A stretch of DNA of 64,000 bases from Sphingobium sp. AP50 (lineage in GTDB: Bacteria > Pseudomonadota > Alphaproteobacteria > Sphingomonadales > Sphingomonadaceae). Where the stretch lies: assembly GCF_900109095.1 (NCBI RefSeq), contig NZ_FNYZ01000019.1:44838-108837 (forward strand), given 5' to 3'. Below the pieces are notes generated by a model. That model saw only the letters and a program-made list of their open reading frames with translations, searched no databases and had not been told where the DNA came from. Shown here piece after piece: positions 43,462 to 52,290 of the stretch (the stretch's first letter is position 1; each line of letters begins with the position of its first letter). The translations under genes and the position numbers were made by a program.

Positions 43462-43502
43462 TATCTGCAACAAGACGATAGATGATGCAAGCGAGAGGAC
43501 GC

Positions 43503-44417
43503 ATGGGGAAGATCATCATTTCAGGTGCTTCGGGGTCTTTCGGCCGGGCGGCGGCGGAATTGCTGCTGGAAACAGTGGCGCCACAGGATGCGATATTGCT
43601 GACCCGCACCCCGGCAAAGCTGGCCGATCTCGCCGCGCGCGGCGCCGACGTCCGCTTGGCCGATTTCGACGATCCCGCCAGCCTGCCCGCCGCCATGGCC
43701 GGCGGCGAAAAAATGCTGCTGATCAGTACTGCCCGGGTCGGCACCCGCGTCGGCCAGCATCGCAATGCCGTGGAGGCGGCGGTTGCGGCCGGCGTGAAGC
43801 ATATCGTCTACACCTCGATCATCGCCGCCGACGCGCCCGGCAATCCCGCCATCGTCAAGAACGACCATCGCGCGACCGAGGAGATCATCGAAGCCTCCGG
43901 CGCATCCTGGACCCATTTGCGCGACAGCCAATATGCCGAAGCGATCGCCGGGCCGATGACGATCCCGGCGCTGATGTACGGCGGCAAGCCCGACAATTGC
44001 GGCGATGGCCCGGTGGCTTTCGTCAGCCGCGACGATTGTGTCGCGACCGCCGTGGGGGTGCTGACCCAATCGGGGCATGAGAACCGCGCCTATGTGTTGA
44101 CCGGTCCGGATCTTCTCACCATTCCGCAGGCGATGGCGCTGGCGAGCGAACTGGCCGGCAAGCCGATCCTGGTCGAAGCGGTCGATGACGAGGCGATGTT
44201 CGCCTATTTCGATGCGCTCGGCGCGCCACGCCATGCCTCCGACATCATTCCCGATGGCCCGATTCCCTGGTCCAGCGACGATATGGTGACATTCGGTCAG
44301 TCTATCCGCGAAGGCTATTTCGCATTGAAGACGGACTGGGTGGAAAAGATCACCGGCCGCAAGCCCAAAAGTCTGCGCGACGTGATGCTGGCCCACAAGG
44401 AAAGCTGGCCGCTGTGA
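43503..44417 (+). CDS. NmrA-like NAD(P)-binding protein (atypical SDR)
   Basis: A 304-residue protein: Rossmann motif IIISGASGSFGRAAAELLL, HIVYTSIIAADAPGNPAIVKNDHRATEEIIEASGASWTHLRDSQYAEAI and VSRDDCVATAVGVLTQSGHENRAYVLTGPDLL, as in NmrA/QorB-type quinone-oxidoreductase relatives. Start 43503 follows GAGAGGAC. It overlaps the PQQ dehydrogenase start by 4 bp. It may reduce a quinone methide or quinone arising from the flavocytochrome reaction; inference only. Confidence 0.82.
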   Translation: MGKIIISGASGSFGRAAAELLLETVAPQDAILLTRTPAKLADLAARGADVRLADFDDPASLPAAMAGGEKMLLISTARVGTRVGQHRNAVEAAVAAGVKHIVYTSIIAADAPGNPAIVKNDHRATEEIIEASGASWTHLRDSQYAEAIAGPMTIPALMYGGKPDNCGDGPVAFVSRDDCVATAVGVLTQSGHENRAYVLTGPDLLTIPQAMALASELAGKPILVEAVDDEAMFAYFDALGAPRHASDIIPDGPIPWSSDDMVTFGQSIREGYFALKTDWVEKITGRKPKSLRDVMLAHKESWPL

Positions 44418-46597
44418 AAGGGGTTATTCTGTTATTGGCCGCAGCATTGGCGCTGACCGGTTGCGCGCGCGGTGGCAGCGATGCGGGGGCAGGCGACGAC
44501 TGGCCCTATACCGGTGGCGATGTCTGGGGCAGCCATCATTCGCGCCTGACCGACATCGACAAGGGCAATGCCGGGAAACTCGGCCTCGCCTGGTCCTATG
44601 ATCTCAACACCAACCGCGTGCAGGAAGCGACGCCGGTGGTCGTCGATGGCGTGATGTACACCAGCGGCAATCTCGGCCGCGTCTATGCGCTTGATGCGGC
44701 GACCGGCAAGCCGCTCTGGACCTTCGAGCCGGAGGTGGACATGCAGGCGAACCGGTCCGCCTGCTGCGATCAGGCCAATCGCGGCGTCGCCGTGGCCAAC
44801 GGGAAGGTGATGGTCGGCGCCCTCGACGGTATGCTCTACGCCCTCGACGCGAAGAGCGGCAACGTCCTTTGGAAGGTCGACACGGTGGTCGATCACAGCC
44901 GGGGCTATACCAGCACCGGCGCGCCCGAAGTCGCGGGCGATCTCGTCATCCTCGGCAATGCCGGCGCGGAATATGACACCCGCGGCTATGTCACCGCCTA
45001 TCGCATCGCCGACGGCACGCAGGCCTGGCGCTTCTATACCGTACCGCATGATCCGGCAAAGGGACCGCAGGAGGACAAGGCGCTCGACGCCGCGCTCAAG
45101 ACCTGGGACGCCAAGAGCCGCTGGGATATCGGCGGTGGCGGCACCGTATGGGACGCGATCAACTATGATCCCAAGTTCGGCACCGTCTATATCGGCGTCG
45201 GCAATGGCGGCCCCTATTCGATCGCGACCCGCTCGCCCAAGGGCGGCACCAATCTCTATCTCTCCTCTATCGTCGCGCTGGATGCGAAGAGCGGCGCGGT
45301 GAAGTGGCATTATCAGGAAACGCCTGGCGACAGTTGGGACTTCACCGCCACCCAGCCGATGGTGCTGACGGAGATGGAGGTGGACGGGCAGGTTCGCCCG
45401 GTCATCCTCCATTCGCCCAAGAACGGCTATCTGTTCGTGCTGGACCGCGAAACCGGCAAGCCGCTGCGCGTCAATCCTCTGGTGCGGACCAACTGGACCA
45501 AGGGGTTCGACAAGAATGGCGTGCCGCAGATGACGCCGGACCGCACCGATTTCTGGAACGGTCCGCGCCTCATCTTCCCGGCCTCGGCGGGTGCGCGCAA
45601 CTGGTATCCGGCGGCCTATGATGCGGAGCGCAAAAGCTATTATGCCTCGGTGCTGGACATGGGAAACCTGATGTTCACCGTGCCCCCCGGCACCCCGGCG
45701 GAAGCGCGCCGGCCCAAGGCGCTGAACGTCCAGACGACGCTCATCTTCACCCCGCAATTGCAGGCGGTGTTGCCTACCTTGCCACCCGCGATCCGGGAAC
45801 AGGTGGAAAAGCTGCCCGAAATGCAGTGGGTGAAGGACAAGCCCTATAGCAGCGAGTTGCGCGCCATCGACCCGCTGACCGGCAAGGCCCGCTGGTCGGT
45901 CCCGACCGAGGGGTGGCAGGACCGGATGGGCATGCTCTCCACCGCGTCGGGCCTGATCGTCCATGGCACGATCGGTGGCAAGCTGATCGTCCGCGATGCC
46001 GATAACGGCAAGCTGATCAAGGAAATCGACACCGGCAGTTCGATCATGGCGGCGCCCATGACTTATCGCGTGAAGGGCGTGCAATATATCGCCGTCGCGA
46101 CCGGTTTCGGCGGCGGTGGTTGGGGCTATGTGCCGCGCTATTCGGCGGCCTATCGCAACGGCAATGCCAACCGCATGTTGGTGTTCAAGGTGGACGGCGG
46201 CCCGGTGCCGCAGCCCACGCCCCTGCCGCCGCTGGAACCGGCCGAGGCACCGCCCGCGCAAAAGCCCGGCGTGACGCCCGCCATCATCGCGAAGGGGCAG
46301 GCGCTCTTCTTCCAGAATTGCGCCATCTGCCACAGCAACCAGCTACGCTCCACCGCGCCGGACCTGCGCCGGATGCAGCCGGGCACGCATGATGTCTTCA
46401 ATCAGATCGTGCGCGATGGGCTGTTGCTCCCCAATGGCATGCCGCGCTGGGACGACCTGCTGAGCGTCGAGGATGTCGATGCCATCCACGCCTGGCTGAT
46501 CGCCGAGCAGGGGCCGCTGCGGGAACGCGAGTTGAAGCTGAAAGCCGCCGGCAAGCCGATAGACGCGCCCAGCGCCGCCATCATGTCCAATTTCTAG
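44414..46597 (+). CDS. PQQ-dependent quinohemoprotein alcohol dehydrogenase, lipoprotein
   Basis: A 727-residue type II alcohol dehydrogenase. The lipoprotein signal ends LALTGCARGG. The eight-bladed PQQ propeller shows DWPYTGGDVWGSHHS, the vicinal disulfide Cys-Cys in SACCDQANRGVAV, GNGGPYSIATRSPKGGTNLYLSSIVALDAKSG and SGASAGARNWYPAAYD-like tryptophan repeats. A C-terminal cytochrome c domain has FFQNCAICHSNQLRS. It oxidises primary alcohols in the periplasm, passing electrons to heme. Placed behind the hydroxylase, coniferyl or vanillyl alcohol is the likely substrate. No pqq biosynthesis genes are in the window. Confidence 0.9.
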   Translation: MKGVILLLAAALALTGCARGGSDAGAGDDWPYTGGDVWGSHHSRLTDIDKGNAGKLGLAWSYDLNTNRVQEATPVVVDGVMYTSGNLGRVYALDAATGKPLWTFEPEVDMQANRSACCDQANRGVAVANGKVMVGALDGMLYALDAKSGNVLWKVDTVVDHSRGYTSTGAPEVAGDLVILGNAGAEYDTRGYVTAYRIADGTQAWRFYTVPHDPAKGPQEDKALDAALKTWDAKSRWDIGGGGTVWDAINYDPKFGTVYIGVGNGGPYSIATRSPKGGTNLYLSSIVALDAKSGAVKWHYQETPGDSWDFTATQPMVLTEMEVDGQVRPVILHSPKNGYLFVLDRETGKPLRVNPLVRTNWTKGFDKNGVPQMTPDRTDFWNGPRLIFPASAGARNWYPAAYDAERKSYYASVLDMGNLMFTVPPGTPAEARRPKALNVQTTLIFTPQLQAVLPTLPPAIREQVEKLPEMQWVKDKPYSSELRAIDPLTGKARWSVPTEGWQDRMGMLSTASGLIVHGTIGGKLIVRDADNGKLIKEIDTGSSIMAAPMTYRVKGVQYIAVATGFGGGGWGYVPRYSAAYRNGNANRMLVFKVDGGPVPQPTPLPPLEPAEAPPAQKPGVTPAIIAKGQALFFQNCAICHSNQLRSTAPDLRRMQPGTHDVFNQIVRDGLLLPNGMPRWDDLLSVEDVDAIHAWLIAEQGPLRERELKLKAAGKPIDAPSAAIMSNF

Positions 46598-46605
46598 GAA
46601 CGACC

Positions 46606-48225
46606 ATGGAAGACACCGACATCATCGTCGTGGGCGGCGGATCGGCCGGGTCCGCGATGACCGGGCGGCTGGCCGAAGCGGGCCTGTCCGTCACCCTGAT
46701 CGAGGCGGGTGGGACCGATCGGCATATGCGCTCGCGCATCCCGGCGCTCACCAGCGCCATCGTCCAGAACCCCGCCTATGACTGGTGCCATCAGGTTGAG
46801 CCGGACCCGTCGCTGGGCGGCCGGGCGGATATCTGGCCTGCGGGCAAGATGCTGGGCGGTGGCAGCTCCCTCAATGGCATGATGTTCATCCGCGGTCATC
46901 GCTGGGACTATGACCAATGGGCGCGGCAGGGCGCGGCGGGATGGGATTATGAAGCGGTCCTGCCCTATTTCCGGCGGATGGAGGATAATGAGCGCGGCGC
47001 CGACACATGGCGCGGGACGGGCGGGCCGATCGCCGTGTCGGAAGGCCGCGCGCGCTATCCCATCACCGACCAGTGGATCGCGGCGGCGCAGGCGGCGGGC
47101 ATCCCCCGATCGCTCGACCTCAACGGCGAAAGCGCCGAAGGCGTCGATTATGTGCAGGTGTCGCAACGCAAGGGCGAACGCTGCTCGGCAGCGCGCGGCT
47201 ACCTGCACGACCGACGCGGTGGCAAGGTGCCCAACATCCTGCTGGAAGCGCAACTGCTGCGCATCCTGATCGAAGGTAATCGTGCCGTCGGCATCCTCTA
47301 CCGACAGGATGGCATAGAGAAGGAACTGCGCGCCCGGCATGGTGTGGTTCTCAGCGCCGGATCGATGAACACGCCGCGCCTCCTGATGCTGTCCGGCATC
47401 GGCCCCGCCGATCATCTGCACGACCATGGTATCCCTGTCGTGCGCGACCTCCCCGGCGTCGGCGCCAACCTTCAGGATCATGTCGGCACCCATGTCGTCA
47501 ACGAAGTCGATGTGCCCACGCTCAACAGCGATGCGCAGGGCCTTCGCGGCGCCTGGCAAGTCTTGCGCTATGCCCTCGCCCGACGCGGCGCGCTGACCAC
47601 CGCGATCGGCCATGCCCAGGCCTTCGTGAAGAGCCGCGCCGATCTGCCCGCGCCCAATCTCCAGATCAGCTTCGCCGCCTTCGCTTTCGATTTCGACGAG
47701 CAGGGCCGGTTGATGCTGCGCAAGACGCCGTCCGTCTCCACCTTGGTCGGGCTGATGCGCCCCAGCCATCGCGGCCGCATCAGCCTGCGCTCCGCCGACC
47801 CCTTCGATCCCCCGAAGATCGAGCATCGCCAGCTCGGCAGCGACGACGACATCGACCAGATTGTCGAGGGCATCGGCATCGCCCGGGCCATCCTGAACGA
47901 AACACCGATCGCGACACATATAAAGAGCGAACTGCGCCCCGGCCCGGCGCTGACCGATCCTGCGCAATTGCGCGCCTATGTGCAGATGGCGTCGATCCCG
48001 CTCTATCATCCGGTGGGCACCGCGAAGATGGGCCGGGCGGATGATCCCCATGCCGTGGTCGATGCCGATCTGGCAGTGATCGGCATCGATGGTCTGTGGG
48101 TGGCCGATGCCTCGGTCATGCCGACCCTGCCCGCAGGCAACACCAATGCGACGGCGATCATGATCGGCGACAAGGGTGCCGACCATGTCCTCAAGCGCCT
48201 TGATCGCCCCCGCATAGTCCGATAG
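46606..48225 (+). CDS. GMC-family FAD oxidoreductase (choline/alcohol dehydrogenase-like)
   Basis: A 539-residue GMC flavoprotein: FAD motif IIVVGGGSAGSAMTGRLAEAGLSVTLIEAGG, signature GKMLGGGSSLNGMMFIRGH, second signature LSAGSMNTPRLLMLSGIGPADHL, and catalytic His/Asn in SIPLYHPVGTAKMG and LWVADASVMPTLPAGNTNATAIMIG. It probably oxidises an aryl or alkyl alcohol. Last gene of the NmrA-PQQ-GMC operon (8-bp gap). Two different alcohol-oxidising systems in one operon suggest alternative cofactors or two different alcohols. Confidence 0.88.
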   Translation: MEDTDIIVVGGGSAGSAMTGRLAEAGLSVTLIEAGGTDRHMRSRIPALTSAIVQNPAYDWCHQVEPDPSLGGRADIWPAGKMLGGGSSLNGMMFIRGHRWDYDQWARQGAAGWDYEAVLPYFRRMEDNERGADTWRGTGGPIAVSEGRARYPITDQWIAAAQAAGIPRSLDLNGESAEGVDYVQVSQRKGERCSAARGYLHDRRGGKVPNILLEAQLLRILIEGNRAVGILYRQDGIEKELRARHGVVLSAGSMNTPRLLMLSGIGPADHLHDHGIPVVRDLPGVGANLQDHVGTHVVNEVDVPTLNSDAQGLRGAWQVLRYALARRGALTTAIGHAQAFVKSRADLPAPNLQISFAAFAFDFDEQGRLMLRKTPSVSTLVGLMRPSHRGRISLRSADPFDPPKIEHRQLGSDDDIDQIVEGIGIARAILNETPIATHIKSELRPGPALTDPAQLRAYVQMASIPLYHPVGTAKMGRADDPHAVVDADLAVIGIDGLWVADASVMPTLPAGNTNATAIMIGDKGADHVLKRLDRPRIVR

Positions 48226-48237
48226 GGCCTGCCCTGC

Positions 48238-48404
48238 GTCCGGTTCCCCGCCAGGGGATCAAAAGGGAACGGGGTTCAAGACCCCGGCTGCCCCTGCAAC
48301 TGTGAGCGGCGAGCCAGCGAGGCACAAGCCATTGGGATATCTGTCCCGAGAAGGCGCTTCGCCCCGGCATTGACCCGCAAGCCAGGAGACCTGCCGGCCG
48401 TGGT
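48238..48404 (+). promoter_or_regulatory. Cobalamin (B12) riboswitch
   Basis: The canonical conserved blocks are present in order: AAAAGGGAAC with GGGGTTCAAGACCCCGGC, the core GCCCCTGCAACTGTGAGCGG, and the B12 box around GACCCGCAAGCCAGGAGACC followed by TGCC. It lies between the GMC gene and the cobalamin operon and would repress it when adenosylcobalamin is plentiful. The remaining 48405-48610 leader holds the expression platform; no supported gene is seen there. Confidence 0.95.
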
Positions 48405-48610
48405 CGTTCTTCGTCCGGACAGGGTGTGCCGGCCGAACGGGGTTATCCCTCGCGCAACGACGAGTCGACCGTGCGGCAGCGCGGCGGGGATGTCGTGCGC
48501 CGTGCGCATGGCATCGTCGTTTCGTCTTCGCGCGGTCCTGTCACGGACCGGGGATCATGATGCGCGCGTCAATTACATATCGATTTTTCAGCCAGAGAGC
48601 GGCCTGAGCC

Positions 48611-49018
48611 ATGTTGCGGCCGGTCGAAGATGTGCCTGCGGTGGTGGTGTGCAACAGTTGTCGCCATTCGCCCGATGCCCGCGAAGATGCGGAAGGGGTG
48701 CGCGGCGGCGCGCGACTGGTGGAGGCGCTGCACCGGGTGAAGGCCCAGTCGTCCCGCTATGATGGCGTTGCGGTACAGGACATGCCCTGCCTGTTCGCTT
48801 GCTCGGAGCATTGCACCGTCCACCTGCGCGCGCCGGGCAAGGTCGGTTATGTGCTGGGGCGCTTCACCCCGGATGAGGAAGCCGCCCGCGCGATCCTGGA
48901 CTATGCCGCCCATTATGCGGCGAGCGAGCATGGTCGCGTGCCCTTTGCCGACTGGCCACAGGGGGTGAAGGGCCATTTCATCGTCCGCACCCCGCCCCCC
49001 GGCTTCGTCGCAGCATGA
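48611..49018 (+). CDS. DUF1636 protein (metal-binding, cobalamin-operon associated)
   Basis: A 135-residue protein with Cys residues placed as in a thioredoxin-like [2Fe-2S] ferredoxin: VVVCNSCRHSPD at the start and DMPCLFACSEHCTVHL in the middle. DUF1636 members recur directly under B12 riboswitches next to cobT. Function unproven; a cobalt/iron-sulfur role in corrin metabolism is inferred. It overlaps cobT (ATGA), first gene of the operon. Confidence 0.82.
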   Translation: MLRPVEDVPAVVVCNSCRHSPDAREDAEGVRGGARLVEALHRVKAQSSRYDGVAVQDMPCLFACSEHCTVHLRAPGKVGYVLGRFTPDEEAARAILDYAAHYAASEHGRVPFADWPQGVKGHFIVRTPPPGFVAA

Positions 49019-50028
49019 GCCTGTTTCCCACCATCGCCGCGTTCGAGGCGGCACTGGCATCCCTGCCCGCCGTCGATCAGGCCGCGCGCGATGCTGCCGC
49101 CGCCCGCCAGGCCCAACTGACCAAGCCTGCCGGATCGCTCGGCCGTCTGGAGGATATCGCCCTCTTCATGGCCGGCTGGCAGGGACGGGCGCGGCCCCGG
49201 ATCGACCATGGTCTGGCGCTGATCTTCGCCGGCAATCATGGCGTGACCCGCCACGGCGTCAGCGCCTATCCGGCCGAAGTGACGGCGCAGATGGTCGCCA
49301 ATTTCGCGTCCGGCGGTGCGGCGATCAATGCGCTGGCGGGGGCTGCGGGACTGGATCTGCGCGTCGTTCCGCTCGATCTGGACCGGCCGACGGCGGACTT
49401 CACGATCGAACCGGCGATGAGCGAAGCGGATTGCCTTGCCGCCCTCAATGCGGGCGCCGATGCGGTCGATCCGACACTGGACCTGCTGCTGCTGGGCGAG
49501 ATGGGCATCGGCAACACGACGGCGGCGGCGGCTTTGTGCCTGCGCAGCTTCGGCGGTACGCCGGACGACTGGGTCGGCGCGGGTACGGGCGTTGACGCTC
49601 ATGGCCAGATGGTGAAGCGACAGGTGCTTGATCTGGCCATGGCCTGCCACGCCGATGCACCCAGGACCGCCTTTGAAACGCTGCGCTGCGTTGGCGGGCG
49701 GGAAATCGCGGCAATGGCCGGCGCGATGCTGGCGGCGCGCCATCATCATATCCCCGTGGTACTGGACGGCTTCGTCTGCTCCGCCGCGCTGGGGGCGATG
49801 GCGGCGGGCACGCCCGACATCTGCAATCATGTCATCGCCGGGCATCGTTCGGCCGAAGCAGCGCATGGACGCCTGCTCAAACGACTGGTGCTGACCCCCT
49901 TGCTCGATCTCGACATGCGGCTGGGCGAAGGAAGCGGCGGCGCGGTGGCCGTGGCGGTGATCCGGTCCGCGCTGGCCATGCATGATCAGATGGCGACCTT
50001 CACCGATGCGGGCGTGTCGGCCGGCTGA
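49015..50028 (+). CDS. cobT: Nicotinate-nucleotide:dimethylbenzimidazole phosphoribosyltransferase
   Basis: A 337-residue CobT: RQAQLTKPAGSLGRLEDIALFMAGWQG, FAGNHGVTRHGVSAYPAEVTAQMVANFASGGAAINALA, LLLGEMGIGNTTAAAALC, GREIAAMAGAMLAARHH, LDGFVCSAALGAMAAG, and the end LTPLLDLDMRLGEGSGGAVAV with the catalytic Glu. It activates the lower-ligand base as alpha-ribazole phosphate. Coupled to both neighbours. Confidence 0.96.
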   Translation: MSLFPTIAAFEAALASLPAVDQAARDAAAARQAQLTKPAGSLGRLEDIALFMAGWQGRARPRIDHGLALIFAGNHGVTRHGVSAYPAEVTAQMVANFASGGAAINALAGAAGLDLRVVPLDLDRPTADFTIEPAMSEADCLAALNAGADAVDPTLDLLLLGEMGIGNTTAAAALCLRSFGGTPDDWVGAGTGVDAHGQMVKRQVLDLAMACHADAPRTAFETLRCVGGREIAAMAGAMLAARHHHIPVVLDGFVCSAALGAMAAGTPDICNHVIAGHRSAEAAHGRLLKRLVLTPLLDLDMRLGEGSGGAVAVAVIRSALAMHDQMATFTDAGVSAG

Positions 50029-50597
50029 TGCAGGGTGTGCTGCTCCATCTGATGCGGCATGGGGCGCCGGTGGAAACGGGGCGCCTGCTGGGGCATGGCG
50101 ACTGGCCATCGACCGATGCGGGTATCGCCGCCTGCCGGGCGCGGGCTACGGCGTTGGACGTAGCGGCGATCCATTGTTCCGACCTGTCCCGCGCTTCGCA
50201 AGCGGCAGCGGTAATCGCGCAGGATCGCGGCCTGACGCCCCGGATCGATGCGCGCTGGCGGGAACTGGATTTCGGGGCATGGGACGGCATCGATCCCGCC
50301 ACCCTGGACGCGAGCGCGCTGGCCCAATTCCACGCCGATCCGGATGCCTGCCCGCCGCCCGGTGGCGAGCGCTGGTCGGCGCTGGTGGCGCGCGTTGGGG
50401 CGGCCATTGCAGCCTTGCCGTGCGAACCCGCTCTGGTCGTCACGCATGGCGGGGCGATGCGCGCCGCGCTGGCCAGCCTGTGCGGCTTCGGCCAGCGTCA
50501 GCTATGGGCGGTCGACCTGCCCTATGCCGCCTGCCTCACCCTGCGCGTCTGGCCGGGCGAACCGCGCTGGGGCCAGATTGTCGGGCTGGCGACATGA
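50028..50597 (+). CDS. cobC: Alpha-ribazole phosphatase (histidine phosphatase family)
   Basis: A 189-residue phosphoglycerate-mutase-like protein: catalytic His in HLMRHGAPVETGRLLGHGDW, CSDLSRASQAAAVIA, RELDFGAWDGID and VVTHGGAMRAALASL. In a cobT-cobS operon it most probably removes the 5' phosphate from alpha-ribazole-P. The start overlaps the cobT stop. Confidence 0.88.
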   Translation: MQGVLLHLMRHGAPVETGRLLGHGDWPSTDAGIAACRARATALDVAAIHCSDLSRASQAAAVIAQDRGLTPRIDARWRELDFGAWDGIDPATLDASALAQFHADPDACPPPGGERWSALVARVGAAIAALPCEPALVVTHGGAMRAALASLCGFGQRQLWAVDLPYAACLTLRVWPGEPRWGQIVGLAT

Positions 50598-51310
50598 AGG
50601 GGCTGGTGCTGGCGATCCAGTTTCTCACCCGTCTGCCCATGCCGCGCGTGACGGCGGACGATCGCGATTTTGCGGCGTCGATCCGCTGGTTCCCGGCAGC
50701 GGGTCTGGCCGTGGGTGCGCTGGTCTGCGGGGCAGGGGGGATCGGTGCGCAGGTCGATCCCTGGACCGGCGCCTTGCTGGCGCTGGTCGGCTGGGTCTGG
50801 GTGACGGGGGCGCTGCATCTCGATGGCCTTGCCGATCTGGCCGATGCGTCTGGCGCGATTCACAAAGGCCCGGACCGGCTGCGCGCGGTACTGGCCGATC
50901 CGCATGTCGGCGCCATGGGTGTCGTGGCGGTCGCGGTGCAGGTGGCGGCCAAGCTGGTGCTTCTGCATGGCCTGCTCGAACAGCGCGCATGGGCGGCGTT
51001 GATCCTCATCCCCTGTGCCGCGCGGATCGGACCTTTGCTCTGGAGCCGCTGGCTACCGCCGCTGCATGACGGGCTGGGCGCGCGCTTCCAGCATGCGGTG
51101 CGACCGGTCGACCTGCTTTGCTGGGCGGTCCTGCTGCTGGCGGCGGGCTGGCTTGTCCCGGCGCTGCTGATGACGCCCTTGCTGATCCTTCTTTGGATGA
51201 TGCGACTTCGCATCTTGCTGGGCGGCGTCTCCGGCGACGGCCATGGTGCAGGCATCGAACTGGTGGAAAGCGTCCTGTTGCTGGCGACCCTAATCGCGGG
51301 GCGGCTATGA
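50594..51310 (+). CDS. cobS: Adenosylcobinamide-GDP ribazoletransferase (cobalamin synthase)
   Basis: A 238-residue membrane protein: AIQFLTRLPMPRVTADDRDFAASIRWFPAAGLAVGAL, GALHLDGLADLADASGAIHKGPDRLRAVLADPHVGAMG (the acidic Mg site) and several hydrophobic helices. Start ATG 50594 overlaps the phosphatase stop. It joins GDP-cobinamide and alpha-ribazole. Confidence 0.95.
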   Translation: MKGLVLAIQFLTRLPMPRVTADDRDFAASIRWFPAAGLAVGALVCGAGGIGAQVDPWTGALLALVGWVWVTGALHLDGLADLADASGAIHKGPDRLRAVLADPHVGAMGVVAVAVQVAAKLVLLHGLLEQRAWAALILIPCAARIGPLLWSRWLPPLHDGLGARFQHAVRPVDLLCWAVLLLAAGWLVPALLMTPLLILLWMMRLRILLGGVSGDGHGAGIELVESVLLLATLIAGRL

Positions 51311-52290
51311 CCAGTCCATGGACCTATCATGGCGGCCGTCTGGATACGGCGCGTCTTCATTATGGCAGCGATTTGGACTGGATCGACCTGTCGACCGGGA
51401 TCAATCCCACCCCCTGGCCAGTCGAGCGCGCCGGTCCGATCGATTGGGCCAGCCTGCCCGACGAAGCGGCACGGACCGATCTGGAGGCCCGCGCGAGCCG
51501 CTATTTCGGCGTGGAAGCGGCCCATGTCTGCGCGCTGCCGGGGACGGAAATCGGCTTGCGCATGCTCGCCGACATGCTGCCCGGCGCGGCGCGTTATGCC
51601 ACGCCCTGCTATCGCACCCATGGTGATATCTATCCGGCTGGGCGGCCCGTCTCCCTTGGCGAAGGTGCGGCCGAAAAGGGCGAAATCCTGCTGCTCGCCA
51701 ATCCCAATAATCCCGACGGCCGCCTGCTGACGCCGGCGCAACTGGATGCGATACTGGCACAGGCCGAGGCAGCCGATGGCTGGCTGGTGATCGATGAAGC
51801 CTTTGCCGATGTGCATCCGGGCTTCAGCCTGACGGATCGGATCGGGGAGGGCAGGCGGCTGCTGATTTTTCGCTCCTTCGGCAAATTTTTCGGCCTCGCC
51901 GGTGTGCGGCTCGGCTTCCTGCTGGGGCCATCGGAAATCGTCACACGGTTTCGCACCCGGCTGGGGAACTGGCCCGTGTCGGCGGCGGCGCTGGCGATCG
52001 GGCGGGCCGCTTATGCCGATGCGGCGTGGATCGATGCGGCCCGGACGACAATATATGCGCAAGCTGCGACGTTGGATGCTGTGTTGCGACGCCATGGTCT
52101 GGAACCGATCGGCGCCTGCCCGCTATTTCGCCTCGTCGCCTGCGCTGACGTGGCCGCGCTGTTCGACCGGCTGGCGCGAGCAGCGATCCTGACCCGGCCC
52201 TTTGCCGACCAGCCGCATTGGCTGCGCTTCGGCCTGCCGAAGGATGCGGCGGCACTGGATCGGCTCGACCGGGCGTTGGCCGATGGCTGA
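51307..52290 (+). CDS. cobD: Threonine-phosphate decarboxylase-like aminotransferase
   Basis: A 327-residue fold-type I PLP enzyme: YGSDLDWIDLSTGINPTPWP, LPGTEIGLRMLADML, ILLLANPNNPDGRLLTP, WLVIDEAFADVHPG and the PLP lysine in LLIFRSFGKFFGLAGVRLGFLLG. It supplies aminopropanol phosphate for the nucleotide loop. Called cobC in the aerobic-pathway nomenclature. Overlaps cobS and cbiB. Confidence 0.92.
   Translation: MTSPWTYHGGRLDTARLHYGSDLDWIDLSTGINPTPWPVERAGPIDWASLPDEAARTDLEARASRYFGVEAAHVCALPGTEIGLRMLADMLPGAARYATPCYRTHGDIYPAGRPVSLGEGAAEKGEILLLANPNNPDGRLLTPAQLDAILAQAEAADGWLVIDEAFADVHPGFSLTDRIGEGRRLLIFRSFGKFFGLAGVRLGFLLGPSEIVTRFRTRLGNWPVSAAALAIGRAAYADAAWIDAARTTIYAQAATLDAVLRRHGLEPIGACPLFRLVACADVAALFDRLARAAILTRPFADQPHWLRFGLPKDAAALDRLDRALADG

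Noticed and set aside
48405..48610. Possible small ORF in the cobalamin riboswitch downstream region
   Set aside because: No ribosome site or family features; it overlaps the expression platform and the DUF1636 start.
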